Assembly: GCA_964643355.1 (NCBI GenBank)
Contig: CAZXPW010000017.1
Coordinates: 1-64,000, forward strand
DNA: 64,000 bases
Direction: 5' to 3'
Source: FEN-1350 sp964643355
GTDB taxonomy: Bacteria; Planctomycetota; Phycisphaerae; Sedimentisphaerales; Anaerohalosphaeraceae
Below, piece after piece: positions 7,431 through 16,630 of the stretch (position 1 is its first letter; each line of letters begins with the position of its first letter). The notes under the pieces are model-generated. The model searched no databases, was not told where the DNA came from, and worked only from the letters and a program-made list of their open reading frames with translations. The translations under genes were made by a program, and so were the position numbers.

Positions 7431-9383
7431 ATGAGGACCCAAATCGATCGAAGACGATTTCTAACAATGTGCGGGATCGGGGCGGCCGGTCTTGTCAGCG
7501 GCGGTTGTCGGCCGGACACATTCGAAATCCGTGCCGATCCCGTCCTGCCCGCCAGGACCCGGCCGAATATCCTCTGGCTTTCGTGCGAGGACATCAGCCC
7601 GAACCTCGGCTGTTATGGCGACAAGTTTGCTCGAACACCGACGATTGATCAACTTGCCGCCGAGGGGACGCGATACACGAATGCCTTTACCGCCGCGCCG
7701 GTCTGCGCCCCCAACCGCAGCGCGATGATTACGGGCGTTTTCGCTCCGACGCTCGGCACGCATCCGATGCGTTCGGGCGGGGACGACGCCAAGACTCTGG
7801 CCTATCCGAAACTGCCGGACTCGATCCGCTGTTTTAGCGAATACCTCCGCACGGCCGGATACTACTGTACCAACAATGTCAAAACGGATTACAACTTTCA
7901 GACGCCGGATTCATCGTGGGATGAGTGCAGCAACAAAGCCCACTGGCGAAATCGTCCGCGCCCGGATCAGCCATTCTTCGCCGTGTTTAATTTTGTCGGG
8001 ACTCACGAGTCGGACGTTCGCGCCCCGTCCGAGTCGTTCGCCAAGCTGACGGCTCGCCTGACGCCCGAAGATCGGCAGGATCCGGCTCAACTGGAACTTC
8101 CGCCGTATTATCCCGATACGCCCCAGGTCCGTCGGCAACTCGCCAATTACTACGAGCTGATCACGGCCCTGGATTACTGGGTGGCCGATCATCTGGCCGA
8201 ACTGGAGGCCGACGGTCTGACCGAAGACACGATCGTGTTCTTCTGGTCCGATCACGGCGCGGGGATCCCGCGGTGCAAACGATGGGTGTATGATTCCGGC
8301 ACGCATGTGCCGCTGATCGTTCGAATTCCATCGCCCTATCGTTTCGTCGGACAAGGCGTTGCCGGAACGGCGATCGATGACCTGATCAGCAGCGTGGATT
8401 TTTCGGCGACGGTTTTGAATCTGGCGGGGGTACCGATTCCGGACCATTTCCAGGGTCGCGCGTTTCTCGGTCCCCGTCTGCCCGCCAAACGGCAGTATGT
8501 CTATACCGCCCGCGATCGCATGGACGAGCGACTGGATATCATCCGGGCCGTTCGCGACCGTCGATACCGTTACATCCGCAATTATCGGCCGGATTTGCCG
8601 TATGTTCAGCATCTTCAATACGCCGAACAAAGCCCGATCATGCAGGCCCTGAGGAAGGCCCAGGCAGACGGCACTTTGCCGGAGGGTGCCAAACCTTTCA
8701 TGGCCGACAGCAAACCGCCGGAGGAACTGTACGATACGCAAACCGATCCGCACGAGATTCAGAATCGCATCGACGATCCAACACTGGAACCGACGCGGCT
8801 TCGGTTGCAGGCGGCTTTGGCGGACTGGATGGAAACCGGACTGGATCTGGGATTTGTGTCGGAACCGGTTCTTGCCGAAGCCGAACGGGCCTATGGCAGC
8901 CGATACGCCCTTTATCGTCGTCCCGGCGGACAGAAGGCATGGAAAAAACTGGCGACGCTGGTCCCGCTGACCTGGAAGGCCCATCCGATTCATTTTTCCG
9001 GCTTTGTCGATGGCCTGCGCGACCCGGATGCGTCGATCCGATACTGGTCGGCTGTGGGGCTGGCCAACTCCGAAGACGCTCGGCCGGCCGTGGACGCTAT
9101 CCATATGGCACTGCTGGATGATTCTCATGTGGTGCGCGTCCCTGCGGCCAAAGCCCTGTGGCGACTGGGGCAGAAAGATCGCGCGATCGCCGAATGGGTC
9201 TGGCTGTTGAAAAGCCCGCAACCGTGGGTGTCGTACTATGCGATGCTCGAACTGGACGCGCTGGGGATGGAGGTCCTTGCGATGAAAGAGGCGGTGCACG
9301 CGGCCAGAACGAATTCCGGCAATTCCTACACCGCCCGCGTGGCCGACCATCTGCTGGCCGTTCTGGAAGGCAAGGAGATCTGA
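7431..9383 (+). CDS. Tat-exported sulfatase with C-terminal HEAT-like repeats
   Basis: Formylglycine-dependent sulfatase, probably hydrolysing sulfate esters of polysaccharides outside the cytoplasm. It opens with a twin-arginine signal (DRRRFLTM) and a hydrophobic stretch ending in GGC, which may be a lipoprotein cleavage site. The core starts RPNILWLSCEDISPN (metal-binding acids at residues 53-54) and contains the S1 motif CAPNR with the cysteine at residue 92 expected to become formylglycine, plus FWSDHGAG further on. About 120 C-terminal residues after the sulfatase core show HEAT-like helical repeats (DPDASIRYWSAVGLAN, DDSHVVRVPAAKAL), suggesting a protein-binding extension. The ATG at 7431 has AAGGG at 7 nt; the TTG at 7425 is rejected. 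The exact substrate cannot be read from the sequence. Confidence 0.88.
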   Translation: MRTQIDRRRFLTMCGIGAAGLVSGGCRPDTFEIRADPVLPARTRPNILWLSCEDISPNLGCYGDKFARTPTIDQLAAEGTRYTNAFTAAPVCAPNRSAMITGVFAPTLGTHPMRSGGDDAKTLAYPKLPDSIRCFSEYLRTAGYYCTNNVKTDYNFQTPDSSWDECSNKAHWRNRPRPDQPFFAVFNFVGTHESDVRAPSESFAKLTARLTPEDRQDPAQLELPPYYPDTPQVRRQLANYYELITALDYWVADHLAELEADGLTEDTIVFFWSDHGAGIPRCKRWVYDSGTHVPLIVRIPSPYRFVGQGVAGTAIDDLISSVDFSATVLNLAGVPIPDHFQGRAFLGPRLPAKRQYVYTARDRMDERLDIIRAVRDRRYRYIRNYRPDLPYVQHLQYAEQSPIMQALRKAQADGTLPEGAKPFMADSKPPEELYDTQTDPHEIQNRIDDPTLEPTRLRLQAALADWMETGLDLGFVSEPVLAEAERAYGSRYALYRRPGGQKAWKKLATLVPLTWKAHPIHFSGFVDGLRDPDASIRYWSAVGLANSEDARPAVDAIHMALLDDSHVVRVPAAKALWRLGQKDRAIAEWVWLLKSPQPWVSYYAMLELDALGMEVLAMKEAVHAARTNSGNSYTARVADHLLAVLEGKEI

Positions 9384-9387
9384 TCCG

Positions 9388-10101
9388 ATGGCGGAAGGAG
9401 CGAAGGGACCGTTTACGGGGGATACAAAACTTCCGATGACCACCCTGCTGGCCGGAGTCGAACGAAAATTCATCAACGCCCATGTCGCTCGTTTCCCCCG
9501 ATGGATCGAGGGCTATCATCTAACCCTGATGACGATTCCGTGGTCGTTGGGTCTGATTTTGTTTGGCTGGCTGGCCGCGAAAACGGGGAATCTGCGCTGG
9601 TTGTGGCTGTCGTCGCTGATGCTGGCCCTGCAGTGGTTCACCGACTGTTTCGACGGGGCGCTGGGACGGCATCGGGACACCGGGATCCCCAAATGGGGTT
9701 TTTACATGGATCATCTGCTGGATTTTGTGTTCATGGCCGCCCTTTTGATCGGTTATACCTTCCTTCTCGACGGATTGTCGCGACAGATCGTGTATGGGTT
9801 GATCCCCGTGTTCAGTTGTTTTATGGCCAGTTCATTTCTGTCGTTCGGGGCGACGGGACATTTCAAAATCACCTACCTGGGAACCGGTCCGACGGAGATT
9901 CGGATCTGGTTCATTGTGCTGAACTCGGCCCTGATTCTGTTTGGAACCCGGTGGATCGAACCGTTGCTGCCATATATTCTCGGCGTCTCGATTGCGGGTT
10001 TGTGTGTGATCGTGTTTCGGACACAGAAATACATCTGGGCGATTGACAGGGCCGACACCCGGTCCCGGACACCGCAGGGACCGTCGGGTAATAAAGAGTA
10101 A
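9388..10101 (+). CDS. CDP-alcohol phosphatidyltransferase family membrane protein
   Basis: Integral membrane enzyme that joins an alcohol to a CDP-activated lipid or related group. The family motif is present near residues 88-113: D-x2-D-G-x2-G-R with a later G-x3-D-x3-D (DCFDGALGR, GFYMDHLLD). A glycine replaces the usual alanine in the first half, but all four aspartates are kept. Five or six hydrophobic segments are visible. The specific alcohol (inositol, glycerol phosphate, choline or other) cannot be deduced. It begins 4 nt after the sulfatase stop with AAGGAG upstream, so the two are probably co-transcribed. Its stop codon abuts the stop of the convergent histidine kinase with no spacer. 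Confidence 0.8.
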   Translation: MAEGAKGPFTGDTKLPMTTLLAGVERKFINAHVARFPRWIEGYHLTLMTIPWSLGLILFGWLAAKTGNLRWLWLSSLMLALQWFTDCFDGALGRHRDTGIPKWGFYMDHLLDFVFMAALLIGYTFLLDGLSRQIVYGLIPVFSCFMASSFLSFGATGHFKITYLGTGPTEIRIWFIVLNSALILFGTRWIEPLLPYILGVSIAGLCVIVFRTQKYIWAIDRADTRSRTPQGPSGNKE

Positions 10102-13100
10102 TTACTCCTCCGGATTTTCCGTAAAAGACCGGTCGGAGGGGAAGGCGTCTTCCTGCGATTCGGACCTTTCGATATTCTCCGGGCGCAGAACCTCGTCGCA
10201 CAATCGGCTGCATTCCTCCACCTGATTCTGGACCCGGGTCACGGATTCCCAGACGAATTGTTCGTCGCCGGGCCCCAGAAACCGCGACAGACATTCGACC
10301 AATTGATCCTGTTTGAGGGGTTTGGTCAGATAGGCGTCACAGCCGGCCTCCAAACATTTCTTGTCGTCTCCCTTCATCGCATAGGCCGTCAACGCCACAA
10401 TCGGGATCTTCAGTCCTTCCTTCCGTAAAATGCGCGTGGCATCCAATCCGTTTCGATTGGGCATCTGAATATCCATCAAGATCAAATCGAAGGGTTCCGC
10501 CAGGGCTTTCTGGGTCACCCGTATGCCGTCCTCGACTATCGTAACGACCATTCCCAGCCGGTTGAGCATGGCCTCAATCAACATCTGGTTGGCGGGATTG
10601 TCTTCGGCCACCAGGATCCGGGCCTGGGGAAACTGCAGCGGCGCTTTGGCATTTTCGGTCAAGAGACCGGATACCGACGCCGGAGAATCGCGCTGTCCGG
10701 CCAACACCAGCGGGATCGTCATCCGGAAGGTTGAACCTGCGCCGGATTTGCTGCTGCAGGTGATGCGCCCCCCCATCAGCCGAACCAGTTGCCGGGTAAT
10801 CGCCAAACCAAGTCCCGTTCCGCCGAAACGCCGCGTGGTGCTTCCGTCGGCCTGCGAGAACGGTTCGAAGATCGCGCGTTGCTTGTCGGGAGGGATTCCG
10901 ATTCCCGTGTCTTCGATCTCAAACTGAAGCATCGCCCTGGAATCAATCGTAACCCCTTCGACCCGAAGGATCACATGGCCGGCTTCGGTGAACTTAATCG
11001 CGTTTCCGACCAGATTGATCAGGCACTGCCGTAAGCGGGCCGGATCGGTATTCACGCGGTCCGGAAACGAGGGGCCCCGCTCAATCTTCCAGTGCAGACC
11101 TTTGGTTTTGGCGATCGGCTGCATCAATGATTCGACGCCGGACAGGATTTCCTCCAGAGAACAGTCCACCGTCTCCGGGGTCAGTTTCCCGGCCTCAATT
11201 TTGGAAAAGTCAAGGATGTCATTGATGATCTCCAACAGATGTCGGCCCGAGGATCCGATCGTTCGAACATAATCCATTTGGGTTTCCGACAGCGGTTCTT
11301 CCGCGAGCAAGTCGGCAAATCCGAGTACGGCATTCATCGGAGTCCGGATTTCATGGCTCATATTGGCCAGAAATTCGCTCTTGGCTCGATTGGCGTTGAC
11401 GGCCTCGCGCGCCATCAAATTGGCCTTTTCCGCGGTCAATTCGAGTTTTCGGTTGACTTGTTCGATCTCGGCCCTGGCCCGACAGGCCTCATCCCGGGCC
11501 AGACGCAACGATTGTTCAGCCCGTTTGCGTTCCGTGAAATCCTGCAAGGTCTCGATGGCGCCGATGATCCGACCGCCAGAATCGCGGATCGGGGCCGCCG
11601 TGAAAAACAACCATTTTCCCTCCGGTTTCAGAACGGGGATGAAATCCTCGGCCTCAACGGCGCCTTCCGTAATGGCGGAGGGTTTCCACTTGTTTCCATA
11701 CCACCGCTGAAACTCGGATGGCTCTTTTCCGTCCACGATTAAATCCGCCAGGACCGGACGGGGGGAATCATAAAACGCCATCCAGGGTTGATGGGTTCCG
11801 ACAACGCTGTCCGAGGAGATCCCCGTCAGGACGCTGCATGCGCGGTTCCAATGCGTGATGACATGATGTTCATCGATCACGAAAGCCGCCACGGGCGACC
11901 CCATAACAATCTGGGACAGTTTGTCCTTGCTCTGTTGTCGGGCTTGTTCCGCCAGTTTTCGAGCTGTGATATCTATAATCAATCCCTCCAGCGCCTCCAG
12001 AAATCCGTTTCGGACGATGCCGACTCCCTGTTCCCACACCCAGATATCCCGTCCATCGGCGTTTCGGATCCGGTATTCCATCTGGAAGGGCTGGTCTTGT
12101 TCAATCGCCCGCTGGACCGTAGCCCAGACCAACTCGCGATCGTCGGGATGAATGAGGTCGTTGAACGACAACACGGCGTTTTCCGTCAAATCTTGGGAGG
12201 CATATCCGGTCAATTGCCGACATCCATCGCTGAGGAATTCCATGGTCCAGCGTCTGTCGTTCTTGCAGCGATACGCCATTCCCGGCAGATTGTTCATCAG
12301 GGTCCGCAGTTGACGATCGGTTTCCTGAGCAGCTCGAGAAATGGCCTTTTGACGGCGTCGCGTGAGAAACATCACGACGCCCAATGCGTAGAGAAACGCC
12401 AGGGAGAACACGGTCAACAGCGTCCGGCTCAGGGGGATCCATCGTCGCTGGTCGGCCAAACAGACCAGCGTCCAATTCCCCCCCGCGTCGCGCAGGGATA
12501 GTTCCGAACGCTCGACGGCATAGGTGCAATCTCCCAGCCGAACCGTCTTCGCCGACAGATCGACCGGCAATGAATTCGGAACATCGCCGGAGATAACCAC
12601 ATGGGCAGGGACCGGATCCATTTCGGTCGGACGAGCCGATGCATCCGCCAGGAACACCGACGCATACAACCAGTCGGGACGGTTGGTGGAAAAGATCACG
12701 CCGAGGGGCGAGACCAGCGCCACGGGATCCCGGTATTGTTCAAGATACGCATCGACGGTTTCCAGTCCCACTTTGATTACGACGACCCCGATGATTTCAC
12801 TTTTCCCCGAGGGACCGGAACAATACGCCGGAGCCGAGTAATACAATCCTCTTTGTTGCGTGGTCACGCCGATCGCCGGATACACCACATCGTGCCCCTT
12901 CATGGCCTCGGTGAAATAGGGGCGAAACGAATAGTTGTTTCCCGTGAGCGTTTCCTTTTTTTCACCGTAGCGGGTGCAGGCGACCACCGTGCCCGAGGCG
13001 TCCATCGCATAGACGATCGAAGCCGAGGCAAATTGGCGAATTCGCTCCAACTGATCCAGCAGATCCGGAGGATCGACGGTTTTTCCCAAAAGGGCATCCG

Positions 13101-13359
13101 ATAACAATCGACCCGAAGCGCCGAGACATCGGGCCATCCCGGTCACCTGGGACTGCAGAATCCAAAGATCCAGTTCTTCCCCCCGTTTTTGGACCTCTTG
13201 GACAAAATCCCTGCGGCTTTGGACCAGGGCGATCTGACGGAATCCCGCGAGAATTCCTCCGACAAAAAGGAGCATCATCCCCACAATGATTCCATAACCT
13301 ATCCAATTCGGACGGTAACAGGAATCGTCCCATTTCGCCGATAATTTCGCCTCGTTCAC
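10102..13359 (-). CDS. Membrane hybrid sensor histidine kinase (Cache-PAS-PAS-HisKA-HATPase-REC)
   Basis: A 1085-residue hybrid kinase. A transmembrane helix (about 19-42) and a second (about 313-333) enclose a periplasmic double-Cache-like sensor containing SFRPYFTEAMKG near residue 144, a motif known from DctB-type ligand-binding Cache domains. Two PAS domains follow (about 345-470 and 478-610), then a coiled linker and HisKA with phospho-acceptor His669 (SHEIRTP). The HATPase domain has NLVGNAIKFTE, DTGIGI and GGTGLGL. A receiver domain (about 914-1028) has Asp963 and Lys1013 plus the acidic pair ED at 919-920. No HPt domain or output regulator is adjacent, so the phosphorelay partner is encoded elsewhere. 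Only a -10-like TATAAT (13522-13517) is seen upstream. Confidence 0.93.
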   Translation of the reverse strand: MNEAKLSAKWDDSCYRPNWIGYGIIVGMMLLFVGGILAGFRQIALVQSRRDFVQEVQKRGEELDLWILQSQVTGMARCLGASGRLLSDALLGKTVDPPDLLDQLERIRQFASASIVYAMDASGTVVACTRYGEKKETLTGNNYSFRPYFTEAMKGHDVVYPAIGVTTQQRGLYYSAPAYCSGPSGKSEIIGVVVIKVGLETVDAYLEQYRDPVALVSPLGVIFSTNRPDWLYASVFLADASARPTEMDPVPAHVVISGDVPNSLPVDLSAKTVRLGDCTYAVERSELSLRDAGGNWTLVCLADQRRWIPLSRTLLTVFSLAFLYALGVVMFLTRRRQKAISRAAQETDRQLRTLMNNLPGMAYRCKNDRRWTMEFLSDGCRQLTGYASQDLTENAVLSFNDLIHPDDRELVWATVQRAIEQDQPFQMEYRIRNADGRDIWVWEQGVGIVRNGFLEALEGLIIDITARKLAEQARQQSKDKLSQIVMGSPVAAFVIDEHHVITHWNRACSVLTGISSDSVVGTHQPWMAFYDSPRPVLADLIVDGKEPSEFQRWYGNKWKPSAITEGAVEAEDFIPVLKPEGKWLFFTAAPIRDSGGRIIGAIETLQDFTERKRAEQSLRLARDEACRARAEIEQVNRKLELTAEKANLMAREAVNANRAKSEFLANMSHEIRTPMNAVLGFADLLAEEPLSETQMDYVRTIGSSGRHLLEIINDILDFSKIEAGKLTPETVDCSLEEILSGVESLMQPIAKTKGLHWKIERGPSFPDRVNTDPARLRQCLINLVGNAIKFTEAGHVILRVEGVTIDSRAMLQFEIEDTGIGIPPDKQRAIFEPFSQADGSTTRRFGGTGLGLAITRQLVRLMGGRITCSSKSGAGSTFRMTIPLVLAGQRDSPASVSGLLTENAKAPLQFPQARILVAEDNPANQMLIEAMLNRLGMVVTIVEDGIRVTQKALAEPFDLILMDIQMPNRNGLDATRILRKEGLKIPIVALTAYAMKGDDKKCLEAGCDAYLTKPLKQDQLVECLSRFLGPGDEQFVWESVTRVQNQVEECSRLCDEVLRPENIERSESQEDAFPSDRSFTENPEE

Positions 13360-13791
13360 GCCGTCGATCCCGTTGGAATTCGATTTCGCATCGTCTTGGT
13401 GCTTCTGGCCAATAGCATTGTTGTATCGTCACGCCCGCCGTTGGACTTTCCGAAAGAATAGGGAAAACTCCTCGCCCTCCAACCGATTGTAAGTTTTTGA
13501 AAACAAAGACTTTGCAATTATAACATTCCGCGCTTTCCGGCCTGCGGAACGGGATTTTGATTATCAGACCCAGTCGGGCCTACGGAACCGGTTTTCCAGG
13601 CGGGATTGCCTGCCGACTGAGCCGAATCGATTTGTCCCCCCGGCCGCAACGGAAATCCGCGGATCTGCGCCTGTTTGGGAATTGACAGAAGCCAGAGCGG
13701 TGACTATACTCCAGAATCTTTTTGTTTCCGAAAATCCCGGGTCGATGACCCAAAGTCTATGGTTGTCTATATTATGTAGGAGAAATTGAGA
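13360..13791. other. Divergent intergenic region, histidine kinase / ppdK
   Basis: 432 nt without a gene. The right part holds the ppdK promoter, a short hairpin GGGTC-GAT-GACCC (13739-13751) in the ppdK leader and its ribosome site. The left part has a minus-strand TATAAT (13522-13517) without a convincing -35, which may serve the histidine kinase. I see no RNA gene or repeat. Confidence 0.6.
13682..13710 (+). promoter_or_regulatory. Strong sigma-70-type promoter of ppdK
   Basis: Perfect -35 TTGACA (13682-13687), 17-nt spacer, -10 TATACT (13705-13710). The expected start near 13717 gives a leader of about 75 nt ahead of the ATG at 13792. Confidence 0.8.
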
Positions 13792-16533
13792 ATGGCACAG
13801 AAAATGGTCTATTTCTTCGGCGGCGGAAAGGCCGATGGTCGCGCCGATATGAAGAACCTGCTGGGCGGCAAGGGCGCCAACCTGGCGGAGATGGCGAACC
13901 TCGGCGTCCCGGTCCCTCCGGGTTTTACGATTACCACCGAAGTTTGCACGCACTATTACGCAAACAAGAAGAGTTATCCCAAGGGCCTGAAGGAAGAGGT
14001 CGCCAAGGCGATGTCCAAGGTCGAAAAGATCATGGGCAAGGACTTCGGCGATCCGAAGAATCCGTTGCTGGTGTCGGTTCGTTCCGGCGCTCGCAGCTCC
14101 ATGCCCGGCATGATGGAAACGGTGTTGAATGTAGGCCTGACCAGCAAGACGATTCCCGGCTTGGTCGCGCAGACCGGCAATGAACGGTTTGTCTATGACG
14201 CCTATCGTCGTCTGATCATGATGTATTCCGATGTCGTGATGGAAAAGGCCGCGGGCATCGAACCCAAGGACGATCAGGGCATTCGCCGCCAGCTCGAACG
14301 GATCATGGATCAGCTCAAGCACAGCAAGGGCTATAAGTCCGATACCGACATGACCGCCGCCGACCTGAAGTGGTTGTGCGATCAGTTCAAGAACAAGGTC
14401 CAGGAAGTCCTCGGTTCGCCGTTCCCGGATGAGCATGACAAACAGCTTTGGGGCGGCATTCACGCGGTTTTCTCTTCGTGGAACGGCAAGCGGGCCATCA
14501 GTTACCGCCGCATCGAAGGCATTCCCGACGAATGGGGCACGGCCGTCAATGTCCAGTCGATGGTGTTTGGCAACCTCGGCGACGATTCGGCCACCGGCGT
14601 GGCCTTCACCCGCAACCCGGGTAACGGCGAACACTTCTTCTACGGCGAATATCTGGTCAACGCGCAGGGCGAGGATGTCGTCGCGGGGATCCGGACTCCG
14701 GCGCCGGTCAACGAAGCATCCAAGAGCGAGCACAACAAAGACCAGGTTTCGCTCGAAAAGTACATGCCCAAGGCCTACAAGGAACTGTTCACGATCCAGA
14801 AAAAACTCGAACAGCATTACCGCGACATGCAGGATATCGAGTTCACCATCGAGAAAAGCCGTCTGTTCATGCTTCAGTGCCGCGTCGGCAAGCGCAACGG
14901 TCCGGCCGCCGTCCGCATGGCGATGGATATGCTCAAGGAAAAACTCATCACCAAAGAAGAGGCGGTCAAGCGCGTCAGCCCCGCCCAGCTTGATGAGTTG
15001 CTGCATCCAATCATTGATCCCAAGGCCGAGAAGGAATGCAAGCCGTTGGCCAAGGGTCTTCCGGCCGGTCCCGGCGGCGCCACCGGCCAGATCGTCTTTA
15101 CCGCACCCGACGCCGTCGCATGGGCCAAAGACGGCAAGAAGGTCATCCTCGTCCGCGAAGAAACCAACCCGGAAGATGTCGAAGGCATGCGGGCCGCTCA
15201 GGCCATTCTCACCGCTCGCGGCGGCATGACCAGTCATGCGGCCCTCGTGGCCCGCGGCTGGGGCAAGTGCTGCATCGTCGGTTGCGGCGCTTTGCATGTC
15301 GATCTGGGCAAGAAAGAAATGCATGTGGACGGCAAGGTCTTCCGCGAAGGTGATTGGATCACCCTCAACGGCTCCAAGGGCTATGCCTATGAAGGCAAGC
15401 TGCCGATGATGGACGCCGGCGAAGAGAACACGCTGCTGATGGGCTTCCTGAAGGTTTGCGACGCCGTCCGCAAGCTGGGTATCCGCACCAACGCCGACAC
15501 GCCGGAAGACGCCGCTCGCGCCCGCAGCTTCGGGGCCGAAGGCATCGGCCTGTTCCGGACCGAACACATGTTCTACGGCAAGAATTCCGATCAGCCGTTG
15601 TTTATCCTCCGCAAGATGATCGTCTCCAAGACGCTCGAAGAGCGCAAGAAGGCCCTGGACGAACTGTTCCCGTTCGTCAAGAGGGATATCAAGGGTACGC
15701 TGGCGGCGATGGACGGCTTGCCCGTGGTCATTCGCTTGCTGGATCCCCCGTTGCACGAATTCGTGCCGCGCGATCGCGCCAAGCTCGAGCAGTTAGCCAA
15801 GGATTTAAACATCAGCATGGACGAGTTGGCCAAGCGAGCCGACAACCTGCACGAATCCAACCCCATGATGGGTCACCGCGGCGTCCGCCTCGGCATAACC
15901 TATCCGGAAGTAACCGCCATGCAGGTTCGCGCGATCTTCGAGGCCGCGGCCGAATTGCTCAAGGAAGGCAAGAAGCCCCACCCTGAGATCATGATTCCTG
16001 TGGTTTGTGATGTCGCCGAGCTCAAGGACCAGTTCGCCATTGTCAAGCAGGTCTATGCGGAAGTCCTGGGCAAGTTCGGGATCAAGAAGATCCGTCACGA
16101 GACCGGCACGATGATCGAAATCCCGCGTGCCGCTCTGGTCGCTGACAAGATCGCCGAGCTGGCCGAGTTCTTCAGCTTCGGCACCAATGACCTGACCCAG
16201 ATGACCTTTGGTTTCAGCCGCGACGATATCGGCGGTTTCATGCCGGATTACCTCAACAAGAAGATCCTGCCCGGCGATCCGTTCCAGAGCATCGACCAGT
16301 CCGGCGTGGGCGAGCTGATTCAGGTCGGCATCGAGCGCGGCCGCAAGACGAACAAGCATCTGGAAGTCGGCATCTGCGGCGAACACGGCGGCGAGCCGGC
16401 CAGCGTGGAATTCTGCCATCGCGTCGGCATGAACTATGTGAGCTGCTCTCCGTTCCGTGTGCCGATCGCACGACTGTCGGCGGCACAGGCCGTAGCCAAG
16501 AGCCAACCGGCCAAGAAGGGCAAAAAGAAATAA
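13792..16533 (+). CDS. ppdK: Pyruvate phosphate dikinase
   Basis: Interconverts pyruvate, ATP and Pi with PEP, AMP and PPi; with enolase (39.1 kb) it allows PPi-linked glycolysis or gluconeogenesis. The 913-residue protein has the N-terminal ATP-grasp domain (LLGGKGANLAEMANLGVPVP; SVRSGARSSMPGMMETVLN), the central phosphohistidine domain GGMTSHAALVARGWGK with His482 as phosphocarrier and Thr480 as the classical regulatory site, and the C-terminal PEP/pyruvate TIM barrel ending in GICGEHGGEPASVEF. I start at ATG 13792 because TAGGAG at 13777-13782 is 9 nt upstream; the TTG at 13786 is in frame but lacks proper spacing. It is monocistronic, with a near-consensus promoter before it and a strong terminator after it, suggesting high expression. 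Confidence 0.97.
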   Translation: MAQKMVYFFGGGKADGRADMKNLLGGKGANLAEMANLGVPVPPGFTITTEVCTHYYANKKSYPKGLKEEVAKAMSKVEKIMGKDFGDPKNPLLVSVRSGARSSMPGMMETVLNVGLTSKTIPGLVAQTGNERFVYDAYRRLIMMYSDVVMEKAAGIEPKDDQGIRRQLERIMDQLKHSKGYKSDTDMTAADLKWLCDQFKNKVQEVLGSPFPDEHDKQLWGGIHAVFSSWNGKRAISYRRIEGIPDEWGTAVNVQSMVFGNLGDDSATGVAFTRNPGNGEHFFYGEYLVNAQGEDVVAGIRTPAPVNEASKSEHNKDQVSLEKYMPKAYKELFTIQKKLEQHYRDMQDIEFTIEKSRLFMLQCRVGKRNGPAAVRMAMDMLKEKLITKEEAVKRVSPAQLDELLHPIIDPKAEKECKPLAKGLPAGPGGATGQIVFTAPDAVAWAKDGKKVILVREETNPEDVEGMRAAQAILTARGGMTSHAALVARGWGKCCIVGCGALHVDLGKKEMHVDGKVFREGDWITLNGSKGYAYEGKLPMMDAGEENTLLMGFLKVCDAVRKLGIRTNADTPEDAARARSFGAEGIGLFRTEHMFYGKNSDQPLFILRKMIVSKTLEERKKALDELFPFVKRDIKGTLAAMDGLPVVIRLLDPPLHEFVPRDRAKLEQLAKDLNISMDELAKRADNLHESNPMMGHRGVRLGITYPEVTAMQVRAIFEAAAELLKEGKKPHPEIMIPVVCDVAELKDQFAIVKQVYAEVLGKFGIKKIRHETGTMIEIPRAALVADKIAELAEFFSFGTNDLTQMTFGFSRDDIGGFMPDYLNKKILPGDPFQSIDQSGVGELIQVGIERGRKTNKHLEVGICGEHGGEPASVEFCHRVGMNYVSCSPFRVPIARLSAAQAVAKSQPAKKGKKK

Positions 16534-16568
16534 GCCCTTTGATGTTCGGGTATGGGATTACCAATCGA

Positions 16569-16597
16569 GGGTGTGGCGAATTGCCACACCCTTTTTG
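16569..16597 (+). terminator. Intrinsic terminator of ppdK
   Basis: Perfect 9-bp stem GGGTGTGGC/GCCACACCC with a 5-nt loop, followed directly by TTTTTG. It lies 36 nt after the ppdK stop codon. Confidence 0.92.
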
Positions 16598-16630
16598 TTT
16601 AACACGATTCGACTTGATTTGGAGAGAAAA

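Noticed and set aside
13564..15756. 730-codon minus-strand open frame over the ppdK region
   Set aside because: It is the shadow of ppdK codon bias on the opposite strand; it has no ribosome site and its protein has no recognisable features.
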